This document shows positions 27,425 to 37,328 of a stretch of DNA of 64,000 nucleotides, piece by piece. Position numbers and translations under genes: made by a program. The notes under the pieces were generated by a model, which did not search any database, was not told where the DNA came from, and saw only the letters and a program-made list of their open reading frames with translations. This DNA comes from Iningainema tapete BLCC-T55 (lineage in GTDB: Bacteria; Cyanobacteriota; Cyanobacteriia; Cyanobacteriales; Nostocaceae), in NCBI RefSeq assembly GCF_014698965.1, contig NZ_JACXAE010000036.1, positions 1 to 64,000 on the forward strand, in the 5' to 3' direction. Positions within the stretch are counted from its first letter, which is position 1; each line of letters starts with the position of its first letter.

Positions 27425-27491
27425 CAAATTTCAATCATTTCTTAATAATCACTTGCCAAAAAATTTCTTTCGTGCTAAGGGACTACTTTGT
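27425..27491 (+). pseudogene. Relic of a COG0523 metallochaperone gene
   Basis: About 66 bases are nearly identical (around six differences) to 15047-15112 inside the COG0523 gene, and still read KFQSFLNNHLPKNFFRAKGL in frame before a stop. Nothing of the GTPase domain remains. A second copy of the zinc chaperone therefore once stood here, next to the metal-uptake genes, and was almost entirely deleted. Confidence 0.8.
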
Positions 27492-27541
27492 TCAGGTTTA
27501 GTATAATTAAGAAGTGTTAATTTTTTGTTAGTGCAAATCAT

Positions 27542-27568
27542 GTAGAAACCGTACAGTAAGGTTTCTAC
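27542..27568. repeat. Hairpin GTAGAAACC/GGTTTCTAC
   Basis: A 9-bp perfect inverted repeat with a 9-base loop. There is no T run on the plus strand, so it is better called a repeat than a terminator. Confidence 0.5.
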
Positions 27569-27651
27569 ATAACACTTCAAACAGCTCGTCCTGACAATTA
27601 ATTATCAAAAAAATTCACGTTAAGCGCTTCAATTATTATATGATGATTAAC

Positions 27652-27803
27652 TAGACGGTTCTGGTGGGTGTCAGCCATCAGAGGTAACGGGGAAAGTTCG
27701 GTGTGAATCCGGCACTGTCCCGCAACTGTGAAGAGACTTATGTCTCTAAGTCAGAATGCCCGCCCTTGGTAACAAAAAACTCACACGCATCTGCGAGGTA
27801 CAG
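27652..27803 (+). ncRNA. Cobalamin (AdoCbl) riboswitch 2
   Basis: All conserved blocks are present: GGTTCTGGTGGGTGTCAGCC, AACGGGGAAAGTTCGGTGTG, AATCCGGCACTGTCCCGC (B12 box), AAGTCAGAATGCCCGCC and CATCTGCGAGGTACAG. The nearest downstream gene is the TonB receptor almost 500 bases away, with another promoter and metal boxes between. Cobalamin control of the receptor operon by read-through is likely but the spacer is unusually long; a gene may have been lost from it. Confidence 0.92.
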
Positions 27804-28096
27804 ATGAATACTGCAATGAATATTTCAACAATCAGTCAGTTTCACGTTGTCATCGTGCTGGAGATACGCTACAGCCAGTACTTTGCTATGAGATCATAGA
27901 CTAGGAAATTTGGGCAAGGGTTCCGCTCCTAAGTAAGTGGGCGAAATTAAACATAACTTGTGGTTAGTGAAATGGTAAACTGTCCTTTTCTGACTGTTAA
28001 TTGTTCATTGTTAATGGCTTTGAACAATTAACGCTCTCGTAATGAACCATTAACAATTCAGTTAATAATTTGTTAGGAGAATTCCAAAAATTAGGA

Positions 28097-28144
28097 TTGA
28101 CAAGCTCAAAAATGAGAATGATAATCAAAATAATGATAATCATT
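28097..28144 (+). promoter_or_regulatory. Promoter with overlapping Fur/Zur-type boxes
   Basis: TTGACA at 28097-28102 and GATAAT at 28120-28125 are separated by exactly 17 bases, an excellent sigma-70 promoter. TGAGAATGATAATCA (28113-28127) matches 12 of 14 informative Zur positions and covers the -10. A second element, AATGATAATCATT (28132-28144), is a perfect 6-1-6 palindrome of Fur type. Binding of a Fur-family repressor would block transcription of the TonB receptor. Whether Zur or Fur acts cannot be decided by eye. Confidence 0.75.
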
Positions 28145-28222
28145 GCATACTCAGTTGCTGAAAGGCAACTGTAATCAGATGTATAGTAATCCTAAATCAT
28201 TTGTAAACAACAAGATCAACAA

Positions 28223-28253
28223 GATCCCCGACTTCTTAGAGAAGTCGGGGATC
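28223..28253. repeat. Hairpin repeat GATCCCCGACTTC
   Basis: A 13-bp-arm palindrome (GATCCCCGACTTC / GAAGTCGGGGATC). The same element recurs at 61444-61474, and a variant at 62126-62153. Here it lies in the 5' leader of the TonB receptor and could act as an attenuating hairpin. Confidence 0.75.
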
Positions 28254-28301
28254 TGAGCCGACAAAACCACTCTTTTATTAGTCAAAGAAGTAAGGAGAGG
28301 A

Positions 28302-30374
28302 TTGAATACTATAAGTGTTTCAGATTGGGGAATCCAATTGATGGTGTCTAGTTTGACTGTCTGTTTGCTCATGCTCTATGAGGGTAAAGATGCGATCGCC
28401 CAAGGGGCAGCAGCGAAGCTGATCGCTCAAACCATCCCAGCACCAACAGATCAACAAGAACCCGATATTGAACTGACAGTAACGGGTGAGATATTAAATC
28501 AGCCTGTATATTCTCCCTTCCGCCGGGAAGGGACAGTAAAAGATTCTACCCGTCCAATTTATGTAATTACCAAAGAAGAAATTGAAGCGCAGGGGGCGAA
28601 AACTATCAGAGAAGCGCTGCGTTTTCTTCCTGGAATCTTACCTGATGGTACTGTTGGCACAGAAGTGAATGCATTAAGCGGTCAATTTATCCGAGGTTCC
28701 AACACTTCACAAGTACTGATTTTGCTTGATGGTAGACCGATTAACAATTTGGGATCTGGTGGCTTTGACCTTTCAGAGATTACCACCGATAACGTTGAAA
28801 GAGTAGAAGTCTTACCAGGAGGAGGTTCTACCCTTTATGGTTCCGATGCAATTGGAGGAGTGATTAACATTATCACTCGTCGTCCGACAGAGAAAGTGAC
28901 AACATCTGCAAAAGTCATATTTGGTGCTTATGGACTAAATCAACAAAGCATCCAAAATAGCGGGAAAGCAGGGGATATTTCTTGGGTTGTGGGTTACAAC
29001 CGTACTGAAGCTCAGTATAATTACCCTTTTTCCATCCCTGAAGCTAATTTTGAAGGAACGCGGAAAAATAATGATGTTCTCTATAACAACTTTAATATCA
29101 AATTGGAGGCAAATTTAGATTCGCGCAACACCCTCGCCCTCTCAACCTTGTACTTATCAAAAGAGCAAGGAGTTCCTGGAGGAGTCCCTGTTCTTGTACC
29201 AGAATTTGGACAAGGTTATTTTAATCGCTTAACTGACAACAACCGCAAATACACAGACCAAGTTCTTACCGATTTAACCTGGAACTCAAAACTGGGAAAT
29301 GGAAATGATTCCCTTTTAACAGCAAGAGTTTACGCTGATTTTCTCAACACCCGGTTTGATAATCTTACCCTACCACTTTCATCCCAGCAAAGGTTTGATA
29401 ACAAACAAAATTCTTACGGAATTCAAACGCAACACAGTTGGAAATTTGCTAAAAATCAAACCTTGGTTTATGGCTTTGATTACCGCAACGTGTCAGCACG
29501 CAACAGTACTTTCAGCTATTTTACCAACCAAAAAACTGTCAGTTACGACGATAGCATCTCTCAAGGAGCGCTATTTGCCAGATATGAAATTAACTTCACT
29601 CCTGGTTTTGCTGTCAATTTAGGCTTACGTCAAGATTTCAACAGTTTAGCAAATGGCTCCTTTACATCACCTAGTGTCGGCGCACGTTGGGCAATTTCTG
29701 ACTCCACGACCATCAGAGCTAATTATATCAGGAATTTTCGCGTACCCACTCTTTTTGACTTATATGCTCAAGGTTCTACCTTTGTTGGAAACCCAAATCT
29801 GCGTCCTGAAAATGGTGATAGTTATGATGTAGGAATTGATCAGAAATTTGGAGATATTGGTCTATTGCGTTTAACCTTCTTTAGCAACACAATATCAGAC
29901 TTGATAGCTTATAACTTTGCTGTTCCCATAGCCACTTTCGAGAATATAGGCTTAGTTCGTACCAGAGGAATTGAAGCAGCTTTGAACTTGCAACTAGCAA
30001 AGAATGTCTACGCCTTTGTTAATTATACCTTAAATGATCCCCGCATCTTAAAAAGTACCAATCCTGCCGAAGTTGACAACGAATTGCGATTTGCAGGTGC
30101 GGACAATTTAAATATAGGAATTTCTTATGAAAATCCTCAAGGTTTGTACTTAGGCTTGATTATGCATTCTCTTGGTTCATATCCCACAAATAATACAAAC
30201 ACCGAATCTTTGCCTGGTTACACGACAATAGATGTTAAAACGCGAGTTCCTTTAAGTGATAATATAGTATTGACTGGCAGTGTAGATAACATCTTTAACC
30301 AGAGATATCAATTATTCTCGGGTTATCCTGATGCAGGTAGACTTTTTCAAGTTGGAATAAATGCAACATTTTAA
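28302..30374 (+). CDS. TonB-dependent outer-membrane receptor (BtuB-like)
   Basis: 690 aa. The start is TTG 28302 (GGAGAGGA upstream), with ATG 28341 as alternative; either gives a signal peptide. A TonB box (IELTVTG, about 56-62) is followed by the plug domain (IREALRFLPGI, FIRGSNTSQVLILLDGRPIN, VEVLPGGGSTLYGSDAIGG in parts) and a 22-strand-type barrel ending in FQVGINATF. It imports a chelate across the outer membrane using TonB energy. A cobalamin riboswitch and metal boxes upstream point to cobalamin or a metal complex as substrate. Confidence 0.9.
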   Translation: MNTISVSDWGIQLMVSSLTVCLLMLYEGKDAIAQGAAAKLIAQTIPAPTDQQEPDIELTVTGEILNQPVYSPFRREGTVKDSTRPIYVITKEEIEAQGAKTIREALRFLPGILPDGTVGTEVNALSGQFIRGSNTSQVLILLDGRPINNLGSGGFDLSEITTDNVERVEVLPGGGSTLYGSDAIGGVINIITRRPTEKVTTSAKVIFGAYGLNQQSIQNSGKAGDISWVVGYNRTEAQYNYPFSIPEANFEGTRKNNDVLYNNFNIKLEANLDSRNTLALSTLYLSKEQGVPGGVPVLVPEFGQGYFNRLTDNNRKYTDQVLTDLTWNSKLGNGNDSLLTARVYADFLNTRFDNLTLPLSSQQRFDNKQNSYGIQTQHSWKFAKNQTLVYGFDYRNVSARNSTFSYFTNQKTVSYDDSISQGALFARYEINFTPGFAVNLGLRQDFNSLANGSFTSPSVGARWAISDSTTIRANYIRNFRVPTLFDLYAQGSTFVGNPNLRPENGDSYDVGIDQKFGDIGLLRLTFFSNTISDLIAYNFAVPIATFENIGLVRTRGIEAALNLQLAKNVYAFVNYTLNDPRILKSTNPAEVDNELRFAGADNLNIGISYENPQGLYLGLIMHSLGSYPTNNTNTESLPGYTTIDVKTRVPLSDNIVLTGSVDNIFNQRYQLFSGYPDAGRLFQVGINATF

Positions 30375-30459
30375 GTGCTAATTGTTGATAGCTAATAGTA
30401 AAATAACAATTATCCATTAACAATTAGCTATTAACAAAATTTTACAATTCAAAACCACT

Positions 30460-31338
30460 ATGTCACTAGGTAATTCTTGGGTAACACCATTAAATCGAGT
30501 CTCCACCGAACCTACACCTACGGGAGGGTACATCGAATATGAAGATTTTGATTGCAGTTGCGACGTTTTATCATCCCTACTTTACACCTTATTTCAGCAG
30601 AATTGGCAACAGGTTGGGGTAGGACATATTGTACAAGGTGGCGTATTGGAATTAGAGTTTACTGCTGCACCAAAAATTTGCATTCTTTATGATGGATATC
30701 TGACTGTAGTAACAGAAGGTTGGCATCTTCACTTATGTATAGAAGCAAACTTAGGTGGTCCCCATTGTAAGACACCTTTGGAATTAAGAAAAAAGCGTCA
30801 AGTAAATCGTGCTGCTTTTTATCGACGGTTTAATGCAGAAAATATCCCTAGAAGTTGGGGAATTGATTTTTGGAATGGTGCAGACGAGAATTTGATGACG
30901 ATTTTCTTGCCTAATCCATATGTAGAGGGAGAAAATTTATTACCAGAAGGCAAGCCTAACTTAGCAAAATTAGCCTTATACGAAGAACTGCGGGATATTT
31001 ATGTGTTAGGCAAAAAGCAAATACCGTTTCATAAAAATCCCCTAAAGCATCCTTATATATCAGTTTGTACTTCTAGCCGTTGTCTGCCTTCCCAACATTG
31101 GCAACCCACATTTGAATCACTAAAAGCAGCAGTTGAAAAATCTGGTTTAGATGTAGAGGTAAGAACTTCAGGCTGTTTAGAAGTGTGCAAATTAGGTCCT
31201 GTAGTATTTTATTCTGAAGATAGAACGTGGTACACTCGCGTTAATCCCAATATCGCTGAAATTATTGTTGATGAGCATTTGATTCAAGGTAAGAAAGTGA
31301 TTGCAAATTGCTATCCTCCAATGGTTGAAAAAAATTAA
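30460..31338 (+). CDS. (2Fe-2S) ferredoxin-domain protein of the receptor operon
   Basis: 292 aa. The C-terminal third is a thioredoxin-like 2Fe-2S ferredoxin fold with CTSSRC near 202-207 and CLEVCKLGPVVFY near 235-239 supplying four cysteines. The N-terminal part has no recognised domain (CSCDVLSSLLYTLFQ). Such proteins accompany TonB receptors and Fe/B12-type transporters in cyanobacteria, possibly reducing or releasing the imported chelate. It lies 85 bases after the receptor with no terminator seen, so co-transcription is likely. Confidence 0.75.
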   Translation: MSLGNSWVTPLNRVSTEPTPTGGYIEYEDFDCSCDVLSSLLYTLFQQNWQQVGVGHIVQGGVLELEFTAAPKICILYDGYLTVVTEGWHLHLCIEANLGGPHCKTPLELRKKRQVNRAAFYRRFNAENIPRSWGIDFWNGADENLMTIFLPNPYVEGENLLPEGKPNLAKLALYEELRDIYVLGKKQIPFHKNPLKHPYISVCTSSRCLPSQHWQPTFESLKAAVEKSGLDVEVRTSGCLEVCKLGPVVFYSEDRTWYTRVNPNIAEIIVDEHLIQGKKVIANCYPPMVEKN

Positions 31339-31576
31339 CCACAGATGCACACAGATGTACACAGATAAGAAGAGTGCGCATACAGATTTTATATTTCTTC
31401 GTTAAGATCAACTTGAGTCATTTGTGACAGGTAACAAATAACTCATGACAATCCGAACAATTAAGTATGAAATTTTATGTATCTTCTTCTCTGTGTCCTC
31501 TGCGTCTCTGCGGTTCATTTATCTAAATATTTATTACTACTATTAATTAATATTAGAGCAAATTAATTTTATTACC
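31339..31576. other. Spacer with dispersed repeats
   Basis: About 240 AT-rich bases with the CACAGATGNACACAGAT motif (also at 9295-9320) and a CTGTGTCCTCTGCGTCTCTG string common between cyanobacterial genes. No gene or clear terminator is seen. Confidence 0.4.
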
Positions 31577-32659
31577 ATGTTTATAAAAAAGGATAAATTA
31601 AAAAAAATAAATTACTATAATCCAAAAATATTAAGGAAAATACATTTAGTTTTCTCAACATTACTAATAGCCTTAATCTTAGCTTTCCTACTAAACTTAG
31701 CGTTAGGTTCGGTTCACATTCCCATCCAGCAAGTTATCACTATATTACTAGGAAAAGAAGCAGAAAAAGCAACTTGGAATATGATAATTTTAAAAATTCG
31801 CCTACCAAAAGCTTTAACAGCAACTTTCGCTGGTGCAGCTTTGGGAGTAAGTGGATTGCAAATGCAAACTTTATTTAGAAACCCTTTAGCGGGACCATTT
31901 GTATTAGGAATTAGTTCCGGTGCTTCTTTAGGAGTCGCATTAATAGTGTTAACAACAAGTGTAACGGGTGCAGGTAAATTATTAAGTAATTTAGGAGTAA
32001 TTGGTGATTTGAGTTTAGTAGTAGCGGCAAGTTTAGGTGCAGCAGCAGTATTGGGGTTAGTATTAATCGTATCTCGCCGCCTTCAAGATACGACAACGTT
32101 ACTAATTTTGGGGCTATTATTTGGCTATGCAACCAGTGCTATTGTCAGTATTTTGTTGCATATAAGTGAAAGTCAGCAAATCCAATCATACTTACAGTGG
32201 ACTTTTGGCAGTTTTGGTGGTGTAACTTGGCAACAAATGCTAGTTTTAGCGCCTTTGGTACTGTTAGCATTGTTAGTATCTGTAATGCTATCTAAAGCTT
32301 TAAATGCACTGCTGCTTGGTGAAGCTTACGCTCGCAGTCTTGGTTTAGGCGTGCAACAAGCAAGATTTTGGATTATTACCAGTGCCTCTATTTTAGCAGG
32401 TGTGATTACTGCATTTTGTGGACCGATCGCCTTTCTAGGAGTAGCCGTTCCCCACCTTTGTCGTAGTCTTTTCAACACATCCGATCATCGAATATTAGTT
32501 CCTGCTGTAATTTTTGTTGGTGCAATTTTAGCGTTAGTTGCAGATTTGCTGTCGCAGATAAACGGAAGTCAAATAGTATTACCTTTAAATTCTGTCACTG
32601 CTTTAATTGGTACTCCAGTTGTTACCTGGGTAATTTTGCGTCGTAATTCTCGCTCCTGA
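31577..32659 (+). CDS. FecCD/BtuC-family ABC transporter permease
   Basis: 360 aa with about nine to ten membrane helices. Family motifs: RLPKALTATFAGAALGVSG near 75, the FRNPLAGPFVLGISSGASLG segment in pieces near 95-115, LLGEAYARSLG before the ATPase-coupling loop, and GPIAFLGVAVPHLCR near 285. It would move cobalamin, haem or Fe/Zn chelates across the inner membrane. The matching ATPase is 1.5 kb downstream beyond unrelated genes; no substrate-binding protein is present in the window. A good terminator follows directly. Confidence 0.9.
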   Translation: MFIKKDKLKKINYYNPKILRKIHLVFSTLLIALILAFLLNLALGSVHIPIQQVITILLGKEAEKATWNMIILKIRLPKALTATFAGAALGVSGLQMQTLFRNPLAGPFVLGISSGASLGVALIVLTTSVTGAGKLLSNLGVIGDLSLVVAASLGAAAVLGLVLIVSRRLQDTTTLLILGLLFGYATSAIVSILLHISESQQIQSYLQWTFGSFGGVTWQQMLVLAPLVLLALLVSVMLSKALNALLLGEAYARSLGLGVQQARFWIITSASILAGVITAFCGPIAFLGVAVPHLCRSLFNTSDHRILVPAVIFVGAILALVADLLSQINGSQIVLPLNSVTALIGTPVVTWVILRRNSRS

Positions 32660-32673
32660 CAAATGACTTTACT

Positions 32674-32704
32674 GCAGTCAGTGTTACTGCTGACTGCTTT
32701 TCTC
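32674..32704 (+). terminator. Rho-independent terminator after the permease
   Basis: GCAGTCAG and CTGACTGC form a perfect 8-bp stem around an 8-base loop, followed immediately by TTTTCTCT. It should end the receptor-ferredoxin-permease transcript before the inserted cassette. Confidence 0.8.
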
Positions 32705-32785
32705 TAGCCTTTTAGTCCAAAGTCCAGTTACTTTTTCAAGTAGTATTTAGCTATAATAATTCAAAAGCAAAAGGCAGGTGTAATT

Positions 32786-33061
32786 ATGCAGGCTATTTTT
32801 TGGACTGTAGAAGAAGTCGCCCAAAGAGCTAAACAATTTTACGATCAGGGTATTCGCTCAATAGTTGAGCATGGCGATAATATTGGCAAGATGATTGTGA
32901 TTGATGCTGAGACTGGCGAGTATGAAATTGATGAAACTGGTGTGGAATCAATATTGACGTTAAAGCAGAAGAACCCAAACGCTAGATTATTTATGATGCG
33001 AATAGGTTATGATGTTGCATTTAGCTTTGGTAGTGCTTCTATGGAGCGTACAGCCGAATGA
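32786..33061 (+). CDS. Small conserved protein paired with an aspartic protease
   Basis: 91 aa, acidic, no membrane segment. Sequence such as VEHGDNIGKMIVIDAETGEYEIDETG looks like a short beta-rich domain. Its stop overlaps the ATG of the protease-like gene (ATGA), so they form a two-gene unit. Such pairs recur in cyanobacterial accessory regions; a toxin-antitoxin-like relationship is conceivable but unproven. Confidence 0.65.
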   Translation: MQAIFWTVEEVAQRAKQFYDQGIRSIVEHGDNIGKMIVIDAETGEYEIDETGVESILTLKQKNPNARLFMMRIGYDVAFSFGSASMERTAE

Positions 33062-33438
33062 TTTATGGAAGATTAATTGGTGGTAAGGCAACAGTTCCAG
33101 TAATTTTTCGTTTACCTGAGCAACCTGATTTTTCACTGGATTTTGTCATCGATACTGGATTCAATGGCTATCTCACTTTGCCGCCACAAGCAGTCAATGC
33201 AATGAATCTTCCTTTACGTGCCAGTACACCTGCAACATTAGCTGATGGTAGCCAAGTTTTATTATCTATACATTTGGTAATAATTGTTTGGGACAATGTA
33301 GAAAAAGTAGTCCCGGTTTTGGCCTCTGGTAATAAGCCTTTACTGGGAGTTGCGATGATGAAAAGATATCATCTAGAGATAGATTTTGAGGACAATGGTT
33401 TGGTTTCGTTAGAAAAAATACCATCTTCAATATTATAG
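33058..33438 (+). CDS. Retropepsin-like clan AA aspartic protease
   Basis: 126 aa with the catalytic FVIDTGFNGYLTL motif near residue 30 and the hydrophobic-hydrophobic-Gly closing motif LLGVAMMKRYHLEIDF near 95-110, the single-domain plan of clan AA (retroviral-type) proteases, which act as homodimers. Translationally coupled to the 91-aa protein. Substrate unknown; its partner is the obvious candidate. Confidence 0.8.
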   Translation: MIYGRLIGGKATVPVIFRLPEQPDFSLDFVIDTGFNGYLTLPPQAVNAMNLPLRASTPATLADGSQVLLSIHLVIIVWDNVEKVVPVLASGNKPLLGVAMMKRYHLEIDFEDNGLVSLEKIPSSIL

Positions 33439-33468
33439 AAGAATGCATTACACTGGAGTAATATTCTC

Positions 33469-34110
33469 ATGTTTGCTCTCATTTCGCGGGAAAAAATTCA
33501 GCTACCACCAGGAACAGTTGTGCGAATGCCTGGTTCTTGGCTTGACTATCAAGAGTTATGCTCTAGCAGAGGGGATTCAGCCATTCCCCGTATTAAGTAC
33601 AGTTCTGGAGAAATTTTACTCATGTCCCCTCTCCCCAAACACGGAAGAGATGCTCATTTGGTTGCTAACATAGTTACTACTTTACTTGATTGCCAAAATC
33701 GCAACTACGAAGCTTTCACACCCATTACAATGGATTTACCAGAATTCGGGGGGATTGAGCCAGATTACTGCTTTTACATCGACAATTGGCAAGCAGTCGT
33801 CGGGCGAGACAGATTAAAATGGGGTACTGATTCATCACCCGATTTGGTGATTGAAATTGATGTAACCACCTACACTAATGCTAGCGATTACTTGCCATAT
33901 CGAGTCCCAGAGGTTTGGTTGCTCAAAAGAAATCAACTTGCCATTTATAGGTTACAGGAAAACGAATACCAACAGCAAACTACCAGTCGTTACTTTCCAG
34001 CGATTGATTTGCAAACAATAGTTGCTCAATGCCTAGAAGCTGCAAGTGAACGTGGTACTGGAGTAGCTATTCGAGAATTACGCCAACGTTTGTCTAATGA
34101 TGCAGGCTAA
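33469..34110 (+). CDS. Uma2-family (DUF820) putative endonuclease
   Basis: 213 aa. The PD-(D/E)xK-like core is visible: KYSSGEILLMSPLPKHG, GGIEPDYCFYI and PDLVIEIDVTTY (acidic residues and the usual E-x-K position, here E-x-D). Uma2 proteins are extremely abundant in cyanobacteria and their role is unresolved. It stands between the ABC permease and ATPase genes, 20 bases ahead of the ATPase start, as part of an apparently inserted cassette. Confidence 0.82.
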   Translation: MFALISREKIQLPPGTVVRMPGSWLDYQELCSSRGDSAIPRIKYSSGEILLMSPLPKHGRDAHLVANIVTTLLDCQNRNYEAFTPITMDLPEFGGIEPDYCFYIDNWQAVVGRDRLKWGTDSSPDLVIEIDVTTYTNASDYLPYRVPEVWLLKRNQLAIYRLQENEYQQQTTSRYFPAIDLQTIVAQCLEAASERGTGVAIRELRQRLSNDAG

Positions 34111-34130
34111 TCGCTGTCTAGTTTTCTCAA

Positions 34131-35144
34131 ATGAGTAATGCAATTCTCACAACTCATAACCTAACTATTGGTTACAAAACAGCGCTGCGTACTACTCGTA
34201 CTGTGGCATCTAATATTTGTGCATCTCTAAGTGCTGGTGAACTTGTTTGCTTACTTGGTGCTAATGGTGCGGGGAAGTCAACTCTGCTGCGAACCTTGGC
34301 GGGAATGCAACCCCCCATTAGTGGTGAAGTGCAACTTCTCGGAAACAACGTTTACAAGTTAGCGCCGCAGGAGTTAGCCAAACGCTTGAGTTTAGTACTC
34401 ACCGAGAAAGTTGATGTGGGAATGCTGTCAGCATATGTTTTGGTGACAATGGGGCGCTATCCTTATACTGACTGGTGGGGAAACTTGACACCTAAAGATG
34501 AAGAAATAGTCAATTGGGCAATTGACGCTGTGGGAGCTAAACATTTAGCGGTTCGCAATGTGTTAGAACTCAGTGATGGTGAACGGCAAAAAATCATGAT
34601 TGCTCGTGCTTTGGCACAAGAACCTGTTTTAATGCTATTGGATGAACCAACTGCTTTTTTAGATTTACCCCGCCGCGTGGAAATTATGCAACTGTTGCGG
34701 CGTTTAGTGCAACAGACAAATCAGGCGATTTTACTTTCCACTCACGATTTAGATTTGGCTTTGCGTCTTGCTGATAAGATTTGGCTAATGGCAGAAGGTG
34801 GTTCTTTACACATTGGCGCACCGGAAGACTTAGTTTTAAGTGGTGTATTTGCTGATGCATTCAGGAGTGAGGGTGTGGAGTTTGATGCACTTACTGGAGA
34901 ATTTCATCTGCATACGCCAATTCGTGGCACAGTTAATTTGGTAGGTGAAGGTGTAGAGACACAGTGGACAAAGCGTGCTTTGCAAAGAGTAGGATTCCTT
35001 GTTGTATCTCATAACAATTGTTCACATCGTGTAGAGGTAATGTCGGCAATCAAACCAGTTTTTTGGCAAGTTACTTGTGATGGTGCTGTGTCAAAACATG
35101 ACTCAGTGCATGATTTGATTCAATTTTTGAAGAGCGACGATTAA
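34131..35144 (+). CDS. ABC transporter ATP-binding protein (FecE/BtuD type)
   Basis: 337 aa. Walker A LLGANGAGKST near 45, signature LSDGERQKIMIARAL near 150, Walker B LMLLDEPTAFLD near 170 and the STHDLDLAL switch His are all present. It should power the FecCD permease at 31577. An extra C-terminal region of about 80 residues (from VNLVGEGVETQWTKRALQ) exceeds the usual 255-260 aa and may be a regulatory domain. Because a terminator and three genes intervene, it needs its own promoter or read-through. Confidence 0.88.
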   Translation: MSNAILTTHNLTIGYKTALRTTRTVASNICASLSAGELVCLLGANGAGKSTLLRTLAGMQPPISGEVQLLGNNVYKLAPQELAKRLSLVLTEKVDVGMLSAYVLVTMGRYPYTDWWGNLTPKDEEIVNWAIDAVGAKHLAVRNVLELSDGERQKIMIARALAQEPVLMLLDEPTAFLDLPRRVEIMQLLRRLVQQTNQAILLSTHDLDLALRLADKIWLMAEGGSLHIGAPEDLVLSGVFADAFRSEGVEFDALTGEFHLHTPIRGTVNLVGEGVETQWTKRALQRVGFLVVSHNNCSHRVEVMSAIKPVFWQVTCDGAVSKHDSVHDLIQFLKSDD

Positions 35145-35156
35145 ATAAAAACCCTC

Positions 35157-35185
35157 GTAGAGACGTTCCGGCGGAACGTCTCTAC
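35157..35185. repeat. GTAGAGACGTTCCG palindrome
   Basis: GTAGAGACGTTCCG and CGGAACGTCTCTAC form a near-perfect 14-bp-arm palindrome just after the ATPase gene. Relatives are at 39926-39953, 49110-49138 and 49146-49174. Confidence 0.75.
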
Positions 35186-35600
35186 AATCGTGTGAAATGA
35201 CGAAAAATCCTTGTGTGAGGGGCGATACCTATGATTTGCCAACAGCATCATTTATTTCTAGGCGGACAAAAAGCGTGTGCAAGATTTGAGAGTAGACAGA
35301 CGCGCAATTTCATGTCTCTACATACCATCAATTATAACTAATAACCTTAATCGAATTCTATTGGGGATCGACGTGCATTGGTGAATTATCAACTTTTCTA
35401 AGTAAAATTACTGAATAAAATTTGACTAATTTAATTAAAAATACACTTTTATTTTACTTAAATAAAGTAGCATTTTTAACTTTTAGCGTTTAGGATTGTG
35501 AAGTACAAATTACACTTTCACATCTATACAAGTGCAAAAGCTACTATTGAAAAGGAGCATTTGCTTTACGACATTTTGCTACCTTAATAAGAAGAATCTA
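35186..35600. other. Intergenic region before a truncated gene
   Basis: About 415 AT-rich bases. A further degenerate GAGACG-type repeat piece is near 35290-35320. No gene, RNA or operator is recognised. Confidence 0.35.
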
Positions 35601-36086
35601 ATGAATACAAATGTAATAAATAACCTATTTGAAAGAGTCTGGACATATATCTATGATACTTGTTACGAATTTTATAAAGGATTGACTACAAATCCTCAAT
35701 GGCTGTTGATGCGTAAAATTGGTAGATTTAAGATTGGACGAGATATCATGAGGTATCTGTCTTCTGGCTCCGCTAAATCATCTCAATTGTCTGTATGTGA
35801 GAGAAATTCTTTGTTCACAGGTGTTAATGTCGATGAAGCAGTCAACTACCTCAAAACTGAGGGGTTTTATTTGGGGATCAATTTGCCGCAAAACGTTGTT
35901 CAAGAAATAGTTGAGTTTGCTAAATCTACTGCTTGTTATGGGAATCGCAAATCAGAATTGGGGTTTTATTACGATCGCAAGCAACAAGCCCAGAGTAAGT
36001 CACTCAAGAAATTTTTACAAGGCTACTATTTTAACACGGCATTGCTTTGTCCGTTTAATGTTACAAATAGAATACGCCACAACTGA
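35601..36086 (+). pseudogene. 5' fragment of a phytanoyl-CoA dioxygenase-like gene
   Basis: From ATG 35601 the protein reads WLLMRKIGRFKIGRDIMRYL, SLFTGVNVDEAVNYLKTEGF and ELGFYYDRKQQAQ, an N-terminal arrangement I associate with cyanobacterial PhyH-like proteins of about 300 aa or more. After GYYFNTALLCP the frame changes to unrelated FNVTNRIRHN and stops at residue 161. The Fe(II)/2-oxoglutarate binding residues (HxD...H) lie beyond the break and are missing, so it should be inactive. Confidence 0.55.
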
Positions 36087-36182
36087 TTACGGATTACAGC
36101 ACGATCGCAGAGAAACTTCTCTATTGAAGGTTTTGAGCTAATCGTTTTATTGTAATGGTTAACTAGTAGCCACCAATTCCTC

Positions 36183-37298
<1,116 letters not shown>

Positions 37299-37328
37299 GA
37301 TGAACAATTGTACTACTAAATCTCCTTC

